From positions 1 to 64,000 of the forward strand of contig WTXI01000186.1 in the NCBI GenBank assembly GCA_022376515.1: 64,000 nt of DNA. The letters run 5' to 3'. The stretch comes from Lactifluus volemus. Lineage: Eukaryota > Basidiomycota > Agaricomycetes > Russulales > Russulaceae. Shown here one piece after another: positions 1 to 12,321 of this stretch. A model generated the notes under the pieces. It was not told where the DNA came from. It saw only the letters and a program-made list of their open reading frames with translations, and did not search any database. Made by a program: the position numbers and the translations under genes. Each line of letters begins with the position of its first letter. Position 1 is the first letter of the stretch.

Positions 1-1564
1 GCTCTATGTCCCACTTATCAGGTTGACAATCCGACAACCGTTTCACCGTAAGCACGCACCAGCTTCTAGCACAGCAATCTCTGTCGTGACAGTAGCACGA
101 GCAAGGAAATTGTCTCGCAGTCGGAAGGTTCGTGCGATACTGGTCTATTTTCCCATCAACTTGGCCAACAATACTCTTCAAAGTACGCTTTCCTACAAAT
201 CACATGTTCAATTATCACCAACGAGAGAGGCCAAGAGGACGTACCAAGTTTCACATCCTCCGCGTACGAGCTGATAAATATGGCACACTCAGAGACGCAT
301 TCCAGCATCTCCCCGAGGATCGTCGCCTGCCTGGACTCCGGCTTGAGGTTCCTTAGAGTGTCGGCCTCTTCCGCAAACTCGAACGCATCGCGTATCGCCT
401 CAAGCAGAGTTTGGATGTTGTCGTCACGCTGAACTGTTGTAGCAAAGTCTGGCGGGATGAAACAAAAAATGATGAATATCCCAGATACTCTAATAAGGGA
501 GAATGCAAGGAGACAAACCTCGGGGATCTTCGAGAGCAGACTCCATGCTAGACTTGCATATGGATTCAGCTGAAGAAGGAAAATTAGTGAAGACGACTGG
601 TTAGAAGCCGATACTGATCATACTGCTGCGATTGGACTGATCGTGTCCATCACCCATTTCATGACATTCACAGTGGTCTTCCACGTATCAATAGCATTCA
701 TAGCTTCCTCGGCGCGACGAAGAGTTGTATCTGTCTCACGCAGTGGCCTGTCTGCTACTGGTCGCATACGACTACCGCTCTCAATGGGAAGGTCGCCCCT
801 CTGAGATAACGCGTGAGTTGCATGGCCTCAGCGTTGGCCCGGACAATATGACGTACAGCGCTTCCTTCAGCAACAGGGATATGAGCCACTGTAGGGCTAG
901 GGATGTTGACTACCCCAGTCAGAGAGGGACCCGTATCTGGTGACATGGTAATCGTTAGGGAGAATGTGTTCGATTCCGTTGAATGTATATCGGGCCCATC
1001 GGCACTGGTGAAATCAATATCGACTTCTATATATAGCATGCTCAGCAAGATGTATGAGAAACAATTCTAAGCAACAGACGAACCATGTCGGGGCTCACAG
1101 ACAATCTCTTGCCTTCCAACAAGAATGTCTCTGGTCATGGTCTTCTTCGCATAAACAGACACTCCAATGCGTGACAGAGGTTGTACGGCACTGCGGGAGA
1201 CCTCAGTTTTGTATAGGAATAAAGATGTGTGATTTCTCACAATGCGTCGACTATCTCGTTCCACTCTACGCGCTGAGCTATGCTCCGCACAGATCTCGAT
1301 TCCCATGTTCTCTCCCCATAGGTCACAGTGACATGAAATCGTCGTTTCTTCCCAAGGAAGGTCTTGAGACGGGGTAGATTTTGAGCTCTGAGTACTGGAA
1401 GGGGACAGAAGTTTTCTATTTGTTTTAGCATGACCATAGAGATACGTACGGGTCACTTTCAACAAGCTTGGTTGGATTTCGCTGGGTTGAGGGCGACTGA
1501 TTGAGCTTACACCTGGCCTACAGTAATGATTAACAAAAGGACATCGGGTGAGAGACGTTGGCAT
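1..1564 (-). pseudogene. STAND gene copy 0, 5' part (C2 domain and linker)
   Basis: The minus-strand start codon is at 1564, and the gene runs off the left edge before its NACHT domain. The first exon begins MPTSLTRCPF and leads into a C2-like domain read through two short introns (donor GTACGT, then donor GTGAGA inside the domain). Recognisable C2 words are AQNLPRLKTFLGKKRRF and RVEWNEIVDA. Then come the segment DIDFTSADGPDIHSTESN and the helical linker ECVSECAMFISSYAEDVK. Against copy B, about 22 nt are missing near position 807 inside the linker. This shifts the frame, so the copy is probably inactive. C2 plus helical linker plus NACHT plus WD40 is a familiar basidiomycete STAND layout; the role in non-self recognition is inferred. 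Confidence 0.6.
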
Positions 1565-1944
1565 ACAAATTTGAACTCATCTGAGTGTATGTAAATGTAG
1601 TGTTCCTTAGATTGAGATGCAGGTAAGATCCGGAAGGAAGGGATATTGAGAGGTGGGGCAGCAATCACTGGCCTGACGGCGGTGCTTCATCGAAACCTCA
1701 ACAGGAACAAACAACAACAAACATCAGTCAAGTGTTGTTGAGCCCACTGTCACCCTGGTGCTCGTCCGTCTTCTCGAGGCATATTATGATGGCGCAAATT
1801 CAAACCTGGCCTTGTTGCCGACTTGCTGTTGTTGGCTTTCCCGTTCCCCAGGAGATCTGGTCCCGGTCTGCATACTGCCAGTGAAATGCGGGTAAATTCA
1901 AAAAAGATATTGAATCGCGCCCTGTTGCTTTGGCTTCGAGGTGA
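1565..1944. other. Spacer upstream of STAND copy 0
   Basis: This is the shared upstream flank of the STAND gene, also present above copies A, B and C. It should hold the STAND promoter. No gene is seen, and no convincing TATA box could be fixed. Confidence 0.4.
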
Positions 1945-2975
1945 CAACCAGGGAAATGCCGACGAGGTCGTCGGCCACCTTGCTTGCGTCGGTAGAGACG
2001 AGATTGTATAAGTGGTACACACAGTAGTGGCGATACATTGCAGCAAACAGAGACGAGGGACTGCAGATGAAGGCAAATTAGTCGCTTTTTTTATTGTCCG
2101 TTCCTTAGTTCCCTTCATTTCAATTTCTTCGAGAAAGTTGTTTTGTCAAATTTCTCTTTTTGTTTATTTGAACCTGACACTCATGGTGTAGGCGCAATGG
2201 TCTGCTTTGGGGTTTCAAGGATTCGTAGCAATGCGACATCACAGTAGAACTTAGCAACAACTTGCCACCCATGCACAGTAGCTTCGTGGTTACATGTAAG
2301 TTGCGTTTACGTTTTAATATTCCGATAATCGAGACTGACACGTGGAAAAAGAGGGGAGATAAGAACCAGGTGTCCGATTCCGGACAGAAACTTTCGAGCC
2401 CTCGTCGTCACGATAGATGACAAAGCTCGCACGCATCCATTCGACCTTGCATTCGACTGCACATTAGTTTGACTCTCACTAAACACAAACAAGTGGTTGT
2501 GGTTACATGTAAATTGCGTTTACATTTAATAGATTTATAATCGAGAGTGACATGCCGAAAAGGACAAATAAGAGACGGCGTCAATGTCTAAGTTGAAGTC
2601 AGATGGCCGTGGTTACATGTAAGTTGCGTTTAGGTTTTAACAGACCATTAATCGAAATTTACATGTAGAAAAGGACAGATAAGAGGCAGCGTAGTTGATG
2701 TCGATGTCTGAGTTGATATCTAAGTTGAAGAAGTTCAATCTCAGGATCTCATTGGACAGATAAGAGACGGCGTCGTTGATGTCGAAGTGTAAGTTGAAGT
2801 CAGGGACCCTAGTTGATGTCGGTGTCTTGAGTCGATGTGTAAGTTAAAAGTCAGATCACATGTCCAATTCCAGAAAGTTCCAGAGGATCTCATTGTTCGA
2901 ATCTATGGAGTCAGATGCGGATGATCCGTATAGTGAGAAGTAGTCACGTGAAGGTTTGTTGCACGGAGCCACTTT
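1945..2975. repeat. Unit-0-specific insertion with three diverged direct repeats
   Basis: About 1 kb sits here between flanks that are nearly adjacent in the other units (compare 11200-11240 and 21600-21640). It begins just after GGTGACAA, almost the same spot in the unit where the KDZ transposon landed downstream of copy C. Inside, a block starting GTGGTTACATGTAA recurs at about 2286, 2499 and 2609. Each block is followed by AT-rich sequence and a variant of AGATAAGAG. Short phrases such as GTTGATGTCGATGTCTGAGTTGA repeat in part further on. No long reading frame, clean terminal inverted repeat or target duplication is visible, so its nature is unknown. Confidence 0.5.
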
Positions 2976-3373
2976 CCGCTACTACGTACTGCATGGACTT
3001 CAATCACGTATCGAGTCCTCCGCTAAATCGGTTTCAAGTGCTAGTGACACAACCCTTATGTCCGAATACTTTGAGCTTTACCTCAACACCCATACCATAC
3101 GCTTAACCACTAGGTAATTAGAGGTCAGAGATGTATTTAAAGGCACCCGAATCACCGTAGAAAGAAAAATAACAATACTAGCCACTTGCATGGCCAGTTG
3201 ACCATGAATGAATAGCTTACTGTAATTAATGGCGTGCAGGGCTTCAAGCTTCAAGTGCGCGGGTGCTACTTCACCGCAACCTTGTTCGCGCGTCATCATT
3301 CTATCATATACTGTCAGAAATGTCTTATTATTTGACTGAAAGAATTGACGCTTGGCGTGACGACTAGACAAGT

Positions 3374-4690
3374 ATGTTGTATTCAAGCCCCGTGCTTACC
3401 CGAAGCGCGTCCTCAAATCCGCGTCTTCCGGCAGAGCTCGCCGCGCATCTGCTCCTCTTCACAATCTCCACAAATGTACCTCTCTCATCACTCTCATCTC
3501 TCGTCTCCGCCCTTTCATTTTTTCTCTTCGTTTGGCAACCTTGGATGCCTATCCGAAGTGAGCCACTCCAACGCTCCCCTTTTGCTCGTTGGCATTTTTT
3601 CGTAAAGAGGACGCGACGCCATCTCGTAGCGACATACCTGGGAGACCAGAGACGCAAGTCGGGAGATGGCCCGCGATGCGGAACAAGGGAAAGGAGGAGG
3701 TTGTTCAACGCGTACAAGTTGGGTTGACAGAGAGCGTGGATTGGGAAAAAATATGTGAAGTCGTATCCCAGAAGGTGACGTATTGCCCTTAGCATTACGG
3801 GGACTTACGTACAAGCATCCCTTCCACTCGTCCCGTTGTGCGATAACTCTGTCAAGCCATAGAAGAAAGGACGCGCATACAATCATCACCCTCATAGATA
3901 AACGCTCCTCAGGGTCTCAATAAGTCACTTTTACATGCGACCAAGTCCACTCTCCTTTATGCGTCTTGCGCATCTCGCACTAATTTTCACTTCGAAGCTA
4001 GGCCTTTTTGGCTCTTCCACGCCTTCGTGACGGGAAGGCCCTATACCCTTCTCTATGGTCGCTTGGTAAACTCTTCTCGTGCTGTTGGGATCGCCCTCTC
4101 GGCTGGTCCACGGCCAACCTTACAGACGACATTTCATGGGTTACGCGCCATCACGGAGCCACTCAAAGTAACTCGGTATGTCCATTTTCTTCGATGGTGG
4201 CCTACATAAGCATTATATGCGCTCATTCCTTCATGCAGGTCAGAGGGTAATCTCGTCAATGAGCTCGGTAACATGAACCCGACTACGCTCCTCATCTCCG
4301 CTATCGAGAGGAGTGCGCTCACCTGCCGAGCAGCTAAGGAGGACGAATTCTATCTCGGTGTACTGCGTGATGGTGAGGTATGGCGGGACGATGGCACTTG
4401 AGACAGAGAGTGCTCCTAGGGAGGGCACGTTCGTTCAGGTACAGCACCTGTTTCACTATGGCGTTCTGTAGAAAAAGTATTGAGATATCGTTTGAACAGC
4501 TATCTCACCATCCCAATGACGATGCCGTCCATGGTCTGGCCTCACTCCTCGAAGAACACCCTAACATTGTTGGCTGCGCTAGAGTCCGACTCGGTCGTAG
4601 TGGAAGAAGAAAAATCGGTCACAATTGTTGAACACGCATTCGTCGCTGCGAGCGGGAATGGAGTCATAATTGAGTCGCGGTGACGAAGTG
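3374..4690 (+). pseudogene. Unrecognised plus-strand gene, unit 0 copy (broken)
   Basis: This is homologous to the plus-strand candidate best seen at 12322-13086. Reading frame LQTTFHGLRAITEPLKVTR ends at a GTATGT donor. The next exon, SEGNLVNELGNMNPTTLL, starts after a CAG acceptor. The frame then breaks where about 33 nt present in unit 2 are missing (near 4378), giving a stop soon after. A downstream exon with ALESDSVVVEEEKSVTIVEH is still legible. The front part (3374-4000) is open on both strands and cannot be assigned. I recognise no family. Confidence 0.35.
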
Positions 4691-4867
4691 GCCTGGACGT
4701 GCACTCCTCCTGGCTCTGCGGCCCAGCTGGCATAGTGATCATGGAAGCCGAGATATTATGGAGCTCCCAGTGTACATGGTTTCTGCCATTTGTATATTGA
4801 TTCTCACTAACCATGCTCGCTACACTTGACAGTGAAGTCGGATTGGGTACTGTGGAAAGCCATTACA

Positions 4868-4960
4868 GAACCCCCGCGTTGGTGAGTTGGTATGCCCCGG
4901 CGTGCACCTGAAACTTGTGGGTTTCGAACCCTCGCCCCCGTCCCCGCGCTGGTATGGAGC
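4868..4960 (+). repeat. Possible tRNA-derived SINE (Pol III A and B box-like)
   Basis: TTGGTGAGTTGGTA (about 4877) resembles a Pol III A box. About 40 bp further on, GTGGGTTTCGAACCC resembles a T-arm/B box with one extra T. The stretch 4740-5150 is absent from the other units. Together these suggest a tRNA-derived SINE. It does not fold as a complete tRNA that I can write out, so I do not call a tRNA gene. No target duplication was found. Confidence 0.3.
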
Positions 4961-5360
4961 AAGACCACCTGGTTGTTTGTGGCATTTCCCGGGCACGGTC
5001 CATTTAGGCTAGCGTTCGTGTGTGGTCTCTCGCCTTGTCCTCCGTCAAATCGAGGATATTGCTGTGTTCGGTTGTCGGACATGAAGAAAATCCAATAGGT
5101 GTCACACCCTGATAGAAACATAAATTGGTCATTTGGTACGATGTGTATACATAACAGCAACAGGATTGTTAAAAAAAGAACAAGTGACCCGGATACCGCC
5201 AACCTGAAGGTATTGGCGCCGGCAGGTTCCGCCTCGGCCCGGGCTGTCATCCCCAACACGTGATTGCTTAGCGCGGCTTAGCCGCAAGGCCCGCGACGTC
5301 CGTGGAAGAGGTCGTAATTTATGGTATCTTTTCAAAAAACAACAGCACATATAGCAGAGT

Positions 5361-8300
5361 CTATCCAGATAAACTATGAATGTGTACCGTAGTCCAATTC
5401 GATCCATGTACAAAGTTTGACAAATCAAGCCAAGTTTCGTGTCTGCCTGCGATCCATACTGTGTTAGCTCTATGAAAGTATGACCGATGAATTCTGGGGG
5501 ACCCATAAGAGGAGTTCACCCTCTTCTCCATACATCCACCCATCACTAATTAACCAAAAACTCGTTCATAAAATCGACCTTCTCAGTATCCTCCATGCTG
5601 ACCTTTTTCACACGAACCGTGCGGTCTTGTGAGGCTGTGACTCGGATGTGCTGCCCGTCCGGTGAGAGCGCAACATGTCCAGAGTCGACCGAAGTAGTCA
5701 ATCCAGGAATTGGACTTGTTACCCCTCCAAGTCCTGATGGGGCATCCCACATGCGAATCGTGTGATCTGCTGAGGCTGAGGCTATGTGCTTCCCGTCTGG
5801 CGAGAATGCGGCACATAACACCATATCAGTGTGTCCAATAAATGGGGAAGCTATGACCCCTCCTGTTGCGACATCCCACAGGCGAATCGTACGATCATTC
5901 GAGGCGAGGCGATACACTGCCCGTTTGGCGAAAACGCAACGAGTTGACTGGGTGCGAGTGTCCAAAAAATGGGCCTGCTATGACTCTCCTGTTGCGCGTC
6001 CCACACACGAATCGTGTGATCGTCCGAGGCCGAAGCAATGTGCTTCCCGTCTGGAGAGAATGCAACGATGTAACAACATCAGTGTGTCCAGTAAACGGGT
6101 CTCCTATAACCACTCCTTTTCAGGCATCCCACACACGATCGTGCAATCTTTGATCCCGAGGCGATGTGCTGCCCGTCCGGCGAGAATGCCACCGACATGA
6201 CCGAATCTGTGTGTCCAGTAAACGGGCCCGCTATGACCTCCCCTGTTGCGGCATCCCACACGCGAACTGTGTCATCATGCGAGGCCGAGGCAACAAGATG
6301 CCCATCTGGTGAAAATGCAACACAGTTGACTCCATCTGTTGTCCAGTAAACAGGCCAGTTACTACCTCTCCCGTTGTAGCATCCCACATGCGAATTGTTG
6401 ATCACGCGAGGCCGACGCAATGCGCCGTCCGTCTGGTGAGAATGCAACGATATGACCCAATCAGTGTGTCCAGTAAATGGGCCCGCGGTGACCTCTCCTG
6501 TCGTGACATCCCACACGCAAATTGTGTGATCGTCGAAGCCGAGCGATGCGCTGGCCGTCTGGTGAGAATGCAATACACCTGACCCAATTCGTGTGTCCAG
6601 TAAACGGGCCTGTTATGACCTCCTTGGTTGACACCCCACACGAACTGTGCGATCGAACGAGGCCGAGGCAAGGCGCTGGCCATCTGGGGAGAATGCAACA
6701 GAATACACCTGATCGAGGTGTCCAGAAACGGGTCTGCTACAGCCTCTCCAGTTGTGGCATCCCACACCGAATCATACAATCGTTGAGGCCGAAGCGATGA
6801 GCTTCCCGTCAGGGAAAATGCAGCAGAGTGACGCAATCTGTGTGCCAGTAAATGGGCCCGATGACCTCTCCTGTTGCGGCATCCCACACACGAATCGTGT
6901 GATCATCCGAGGCTGAAGCGATGCGCTTTCCGTCTGGCGAGAATGCAACAGATTTGACGTGTCGGTGTGACCAATAAACGGGCCTGCGACAATATCCCCT
7001 GTCAAGGCATCCCACACGCGAATCGTGCGATCGTCTGAGGCGGAAGCGATGCGCTGCCCGTCAGATGAGAACGTAACAGATCTGATCGGTGTGTCCAGTA
7101 AACGGGCCAGACGACCCGTCCTGTTCAACATCCCACACCAGAATGGTGCGATCTCCCGAGCCTGAGGTGATGCGCTGGCCGTCTGGTGAATGCAACAGAC
7201 TGGACCCAATTGGTGTGTCCGACGAATGGGCCTGATACGACCTCTCCAGTTGCGGCATCCCACACTCGAATCGTACCATCTTCGGAGCCAGATGCGATGC
7301 CCCGCCCGTCTGGCGAGAATGCGACAGAAAGCACTAAATCGGTGTGTCCAGTAAACGGACCCACTACAACTCCCCAGTCGTAGCATCCCACACCCGAAAT
7401 CGTGCAATCCTGTGAGCCAGAGGCAATGAGCTGCCCATCGGGCGAAATGCAACAGATTCGACGATTCGCTATGTGCCGGAATCGTCATTTCGAGTGCTGG
7501 CCAATGGGGTCAACTGCCCGCGTTCCAAGGAAAACGTGTGAGGAAATTGGCAAAGGTAACGTTTGACGATTGGGAAGAAGATGGTGCGAATGGCAGCGCA
7601 GAATATATATATGCGGGCGCTCCTGGCAATAGCCATCCCGAAGTACCGCACAAACGAAGACTCATTCACAAATGCTAAAAGTTCTCCATCTCCGTTTGGA
7701 AGGCTGCTGTGATTTTACGCAATTGTCACTACATGTCATGCTCATTATACATGTACATACCTTCGTTTGGTCAGACCGCAACCAGGAATTCAGAGATGCA
7801 ATGCTGGTGAAGCAACGCTGACTTTGCTCTTGATGCTAAGCACTTCCAGCCAAAACAGGAACTTCGTCTCGAACAGGATCGAAGTTTCATAAAGAGGTCT
7901 TGCTCGAAAGCAACATGTCTAAATGATCGTCCCAGAAAACGCAAGCATACGATAATCCAGGTGGAATGTGTTTGGAAATTCGTGATTCAAGGTCTGGAAC
8001 ATCGCTGTTCGCAACATATGACGATTCCAGTTCGCAAATGTTGAATTTGAGACTTGTCCAGCATTAGGCCAACGCACGAATGTGCTAGTTCACGGTGGGA
8101 ATTCCCAAGGTCAACATAGAATTCGTTGCTCTTTCTATTCGTTAGAAAGTCACGGAATGACGTGTGGAGTGGGACGATCGGACGCGTTCGATCAGATGAC
8201 GCCACGTTACTCAGCAGTGAGCCGAGGTGGCGGAGCATTTCGATGACTGGGCGAGAATCCTCGGGATCATCAATGGGGGCGTGCGACGCAGAGCGATCAA

Positions 8301-10868
8301 CGGAATGAAGTGATAGTGGTTCGATAGCAGCAAAGAGCTGTCCCATGACCGAACGAAATAGGACCTGTGCTTCATGTGGCTTGAAGTACCCTTCGAGAAC
8401 TTCTTCATATAGCTTGTCTAGCGGATCTCGTCCATTCCGATCTCGAGAGTGTCCTAACAGCCGCTGTACGCACTTCTTCTCGCTAAACCCAAAGCTAGCA
8501 GGAGGGCTATTTATGAATCCACATGCAACGGCTGCCCACTGGAACAAGCCCTCTGCCGCCTTGGCTAGTTCGGCACCATGGACCCTAAATACCTCCGGAG
8601 GAGCTTCTTCTGAAGGTACATCCGAATATCTTGCTCTGTCTTGGCAGCCAATTTTGCGTCATCCATATAGAGCGTGTCGACAGATGATGCTTGTGCGAAC
8701 GCAGATTCGATTCCATCTTCTAGCCTCGAGGTGATGAGTACACGGAATTCGGCTGGTAGCTTTTCGAGATATTCGGCGATAAATGTGTGAATACCGATTG
8801 GGCCAATCGCATCACCACTCTCATCCAGTGCATCGATAACGATAAGGATAGGACCGGGAAGTGACAGATTCTTGAGCGGATCGAGGAAGGAGGGATTCGA
8901 AAAGCACACGATAGTCCCGGGTACCACAAAAGAGATGGATTCTCACTTAAGGACCCTCCGAGAGCCACTTTGAACGCACGGATTTCGATAGGAGAGGTCT
9001 CGACTGATCGTCGTGAAGAGCTGGTAAGCCTCGTCTCTTGACTGCTCCTTCCTCAGAAAAGCAAAGTAGGAGCCGAGACACTTCTTGTCGAAATGACGCG
9101 CAACTTCATGAGCGATCGATGACTTCCCCGTCCCTGCCTGACCAAGGAGGACGAGCCCACGTTGAGATTCAGGATTCTCGACCCACTTGACAATATGGTC
9201 GAGGAAATCTTCTCGTGTGCCTGGAAGACAGCGCCTCTCATCTCCGAATCGCCATCCTCCTTTGTAAGGCAATTCTCTGATTATTGCACCCAGCTCTGTG
9301 CCCCCCTTGTCAGGTTGACGATCCGACAACCGTTTCACCGTAAGCCACGCACCAGCTTCTAGCACAGAAATCTCTGTCGTGACAGTAGCACGAGCAAGGA
9401 AATTGTCTCGCAGTCGGAAGAGGTTCGTGCGATACTGGTCTATTTTCCCATCAACCTGGCCAACAATACTCTTCAAAGTACGCTTTTCCTACAAATCCAC
9501 ATGTTTATTATCACCAACGAGAGGCCAAGAGGACGTACCAAGTTTCACATCCTCAGCGTACGAGCTAATAAACATGGCACATTCAGAGACGCATTCCAGC
9601 ATCTCCCCGAGGATTGTCGCCTGCCTGGACTCTGGCTTGAGGTTCCTTAGAGTGTCAGCCTCTTCCGGCAAACTCGAACGCATCCCGTATCGCCTCAAGC
9701 AGCGTTTGGATGTTGTCGTCACGCTGAACCTGTTGTAGCAAAGTCTGGCGGGATGAAAAAAAAAATTATGAACATCCCAGATACTTAACAAGGAGAATGC
9801 AAGGAGACAAACCTCGGGGATCTTCGAGAGCAGACTCCATGCTAGACTTGCATACGGATTCAGCTGAAGAACGGAAATTAGTCAAGACAACTGGCTAACG
9901 CCGATAATGGTCATACTGCTGCGATTGGAGTGATGGTGTCCATCACCCATTTCATGACATTCACAGCGCTCTTCCACGTGTCAATAGCATTCATAGCTCC
10001 CTCGGCGCGACGAAGAGTTGTATCTGTCTCACGCAGTGGCTGTCTGCTACTGGTCGCATACGACTACCGCTCGCAATGGGAAGGTCACCCTTCTGGCATG
10101 ACGGAGACACGACGCGGTAACTGACGTGAGTTGCATGGCCTCAGCATTGGCTCGGACAATAAGACGTACAGCACTTCCTTCAGCAACAGGGATATGAGCC
10201 ACCGTATGGCTAGGGGTGTTGACTACCCCAGTCAGAGAGGGACCCGTATCGGCTGACATGGTAATCGTTAGGGAGAATGTGTTCGATTCCGTTGAATGTA
10301 TATCGGGCCCATCGGCACTGGTGAAATCAATATCGACTTCTATATATAGCATGCTCAGCAAGATGTATGTGAAACAATTCTAGGAACAGACGAACCATGT
10401 CGGGGCTCACAGACAATCTCTTTCCTTCCAATAAGAATGTCTCTGGTCATGGTCTTCTTCGCATAAACGGACACTCCATGCGTGACTGTGGTTGTACGGC
10501 ACTGCGGGAGACCTCAGTTTTGTATAGGAATGGAAATGTGTGATTTCTCACAATGCGTCGACAACATCGTTCCACTCTACGCGCTGAGCCATGCTCCGCA
10601 CAGATCTGATTCCCATGTTCTCTCCCCATAGGTCACAGTGACATGAAATCGTCGTTTTTCCCAAGGAAGGTCTTGAGACGGGGTAGATCTTGAGCTCTGA
10701 GTACTGGAAGGGGACAGAAGTTTTCTCTTTCTGAGGGTGATCATAGAGATACGTACCAGTCACCTTCAGCAAGCCTGGTTGGATTTCGCTGGGTTGAGAG
10801 CGACTGATTGAGCTTACACCTGGCCTACAGTAATGATTAACAAAGGACATCGGGTGAGACGTTGGCAT
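5361..10868 (-). pseudogene. STAND gene copy A (C2-NACHT-WD40), multiply frameshifted
   Basis: This copy is collinear with copy B over its whole length, with the start at 10868 and the C-terminal words LDLSNFVHGSNW near 5390. Walker A (GQAGTGKSS), Walker B (LIVIDALDES) and sensor (VLITSR) words are all legible in 8565-9476. The propeller part (5546-7490) switches frame many times through losses or gains of one to a few nt. Examples are GAAA for GAAAA near 7445, GTGCCAGT for GTGACCAGT near 6848, and GGAGGAG for GGAGGGAG near 8597. The N-terminal linker is also shifted by about 1 nt near 10110. Either it is a pseudogene or this stretch is badly assembled. Copies B and C lack these indels. Confidence 0.8.
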
Positions 10869-11820
10869 ACAAATTTGTGCTCATCTGAGTGTATGAAAAT
10901 GTAGTATCCTTGAGCTGAGATACAGGTAAGACCCGGAAGGTAGGAGGCGATATGAGAGATCGAGGGCGGACTGACAGCGCTTCTCTAACAACAATAACAA
11001 ACATTAGTCAGGTGTTGTTGAACGCACTGTCCTGGTGCTCGTCCGTCTGACTCGAGGCATATTATGATGGCATAAGTTCAAAACCTGGCCTTGTTGTCGA
11101 CTTGCTTTCCCATTCCCCAATGTCGCATCCTGGCAGTGAAAAGCGGGTAAATTTAAAAAGGGTGTTGGATCGCGCCCTGTTGGTTTGGCTTCGAGGACAA
11201 TATGTGCCAGTATTTCGGTTGTCCGTTCCTAGTAACCCACTTTCCGCTACTACAGCATGCACTTTCGATCACCTGTCGACTCATCCGCCAAATCAGTTTC
11301 AAGTCACACAACCCTCATGTCCGAATAGTTTGAGCTTTTACCTTAACACCCATACCATATACTTAACCACTAGGTAATTAGAGGTCAAAGATGTATTGAA
11401 AGGCACTCAAATCACCGTAGAAAGAAAAACATACTAGCCACTTGCATGGCCAGTTGACCAAGAATGAATAGCGTACTGTAATGGCGTGCATGGCTTCAAG
11501 CGCGCGGGTGCTACTTCACCGCAGCCTTTTCCGCGCTTCATCATTCTATCATATACTTACTATCAGAAAGATTTTATTATTTGACTGAAAGGGTTGACGC
11601 TTGACGTGACGGCTACCCGAAGGCCGAAGCGCGTCCTCTATCCGCATCCTCCAGCAGAGCTCGCCGCTCATCCGCTCCTCTTCACAATCTCCACAAATAC
11701 ACCTCTCTCATCACTCCCATCTCTCGTCACCGCGCTTCCATATTTTTCTTCGTTGGCAGCGTCGGATGCCTATCCACAGCGAGCCACTCCAACGCTCCCA
11801 TTGCCTGCTCGTTGGCGTTT
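10869..11820. other. Spacer upstream of STAND copy A
   Basis: Shared unit sequence between the STAND start and the plus-strand candidate gene. It contains a pyrimidine-rich block (11640-11730) that is also found at 3420-3500, 22030-22110 and 45050-45130, and that could be a promoter or 5' untranslated region. No gene is supported here. Confidence 0.35.
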
Positions 11821-12321
11821 TTTTCGTAAAGAGGACGCGATGCCATTTCGTAGCGACATACCCGGGAGACCAGAGACGCAATTCGGGGGATGGCATGCCA
11901 TGAGGAACAAGGGAGAGGAGGAGGTTGTTCAACGCGTACAAGTTGGGTTGACGGAGAGCGTGGATTGGGAAAAAATATGGAGTCGTAGCCCAGAAGGTGA
12001 CATCTTGCCCTTAGCGCTACGGGGAGTCGGGGACTCAGGTACGTGCATCCCTTCCACTCGTCCCGTTGTGCGATAACTCTGTCAAGCCATAGAAGAAAGG
12101 ACGTGCATACAATCACCACCTTCACAGATAACGCTCCTCAGGGCCTCAATAAATCACTTTCCTCTTTTCCACATGCGACCAAGGTCCGCTCTCCTTTACG
12201 CGTGTTGCACGGCATCCCGCACTAATTTTCTCTTCAAGGCTAGGCCTTTTTGGCTCTTCCACGCCCTTCGCGACGGGAAGACCTTATATACTTCTCTATG
12301 GTGGCTCGGTAAGCTGTTCTG

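Noticed and set aside
3364..3795. Minus-strand gene opposite the plus-strand candidate (also 11727-12125, 22067-22401, 45071-45388)
   Set aside because: It is open and repeated with the unit, but frames do not stay aligned between copies and no splice logic emerges. It was left unassigned.
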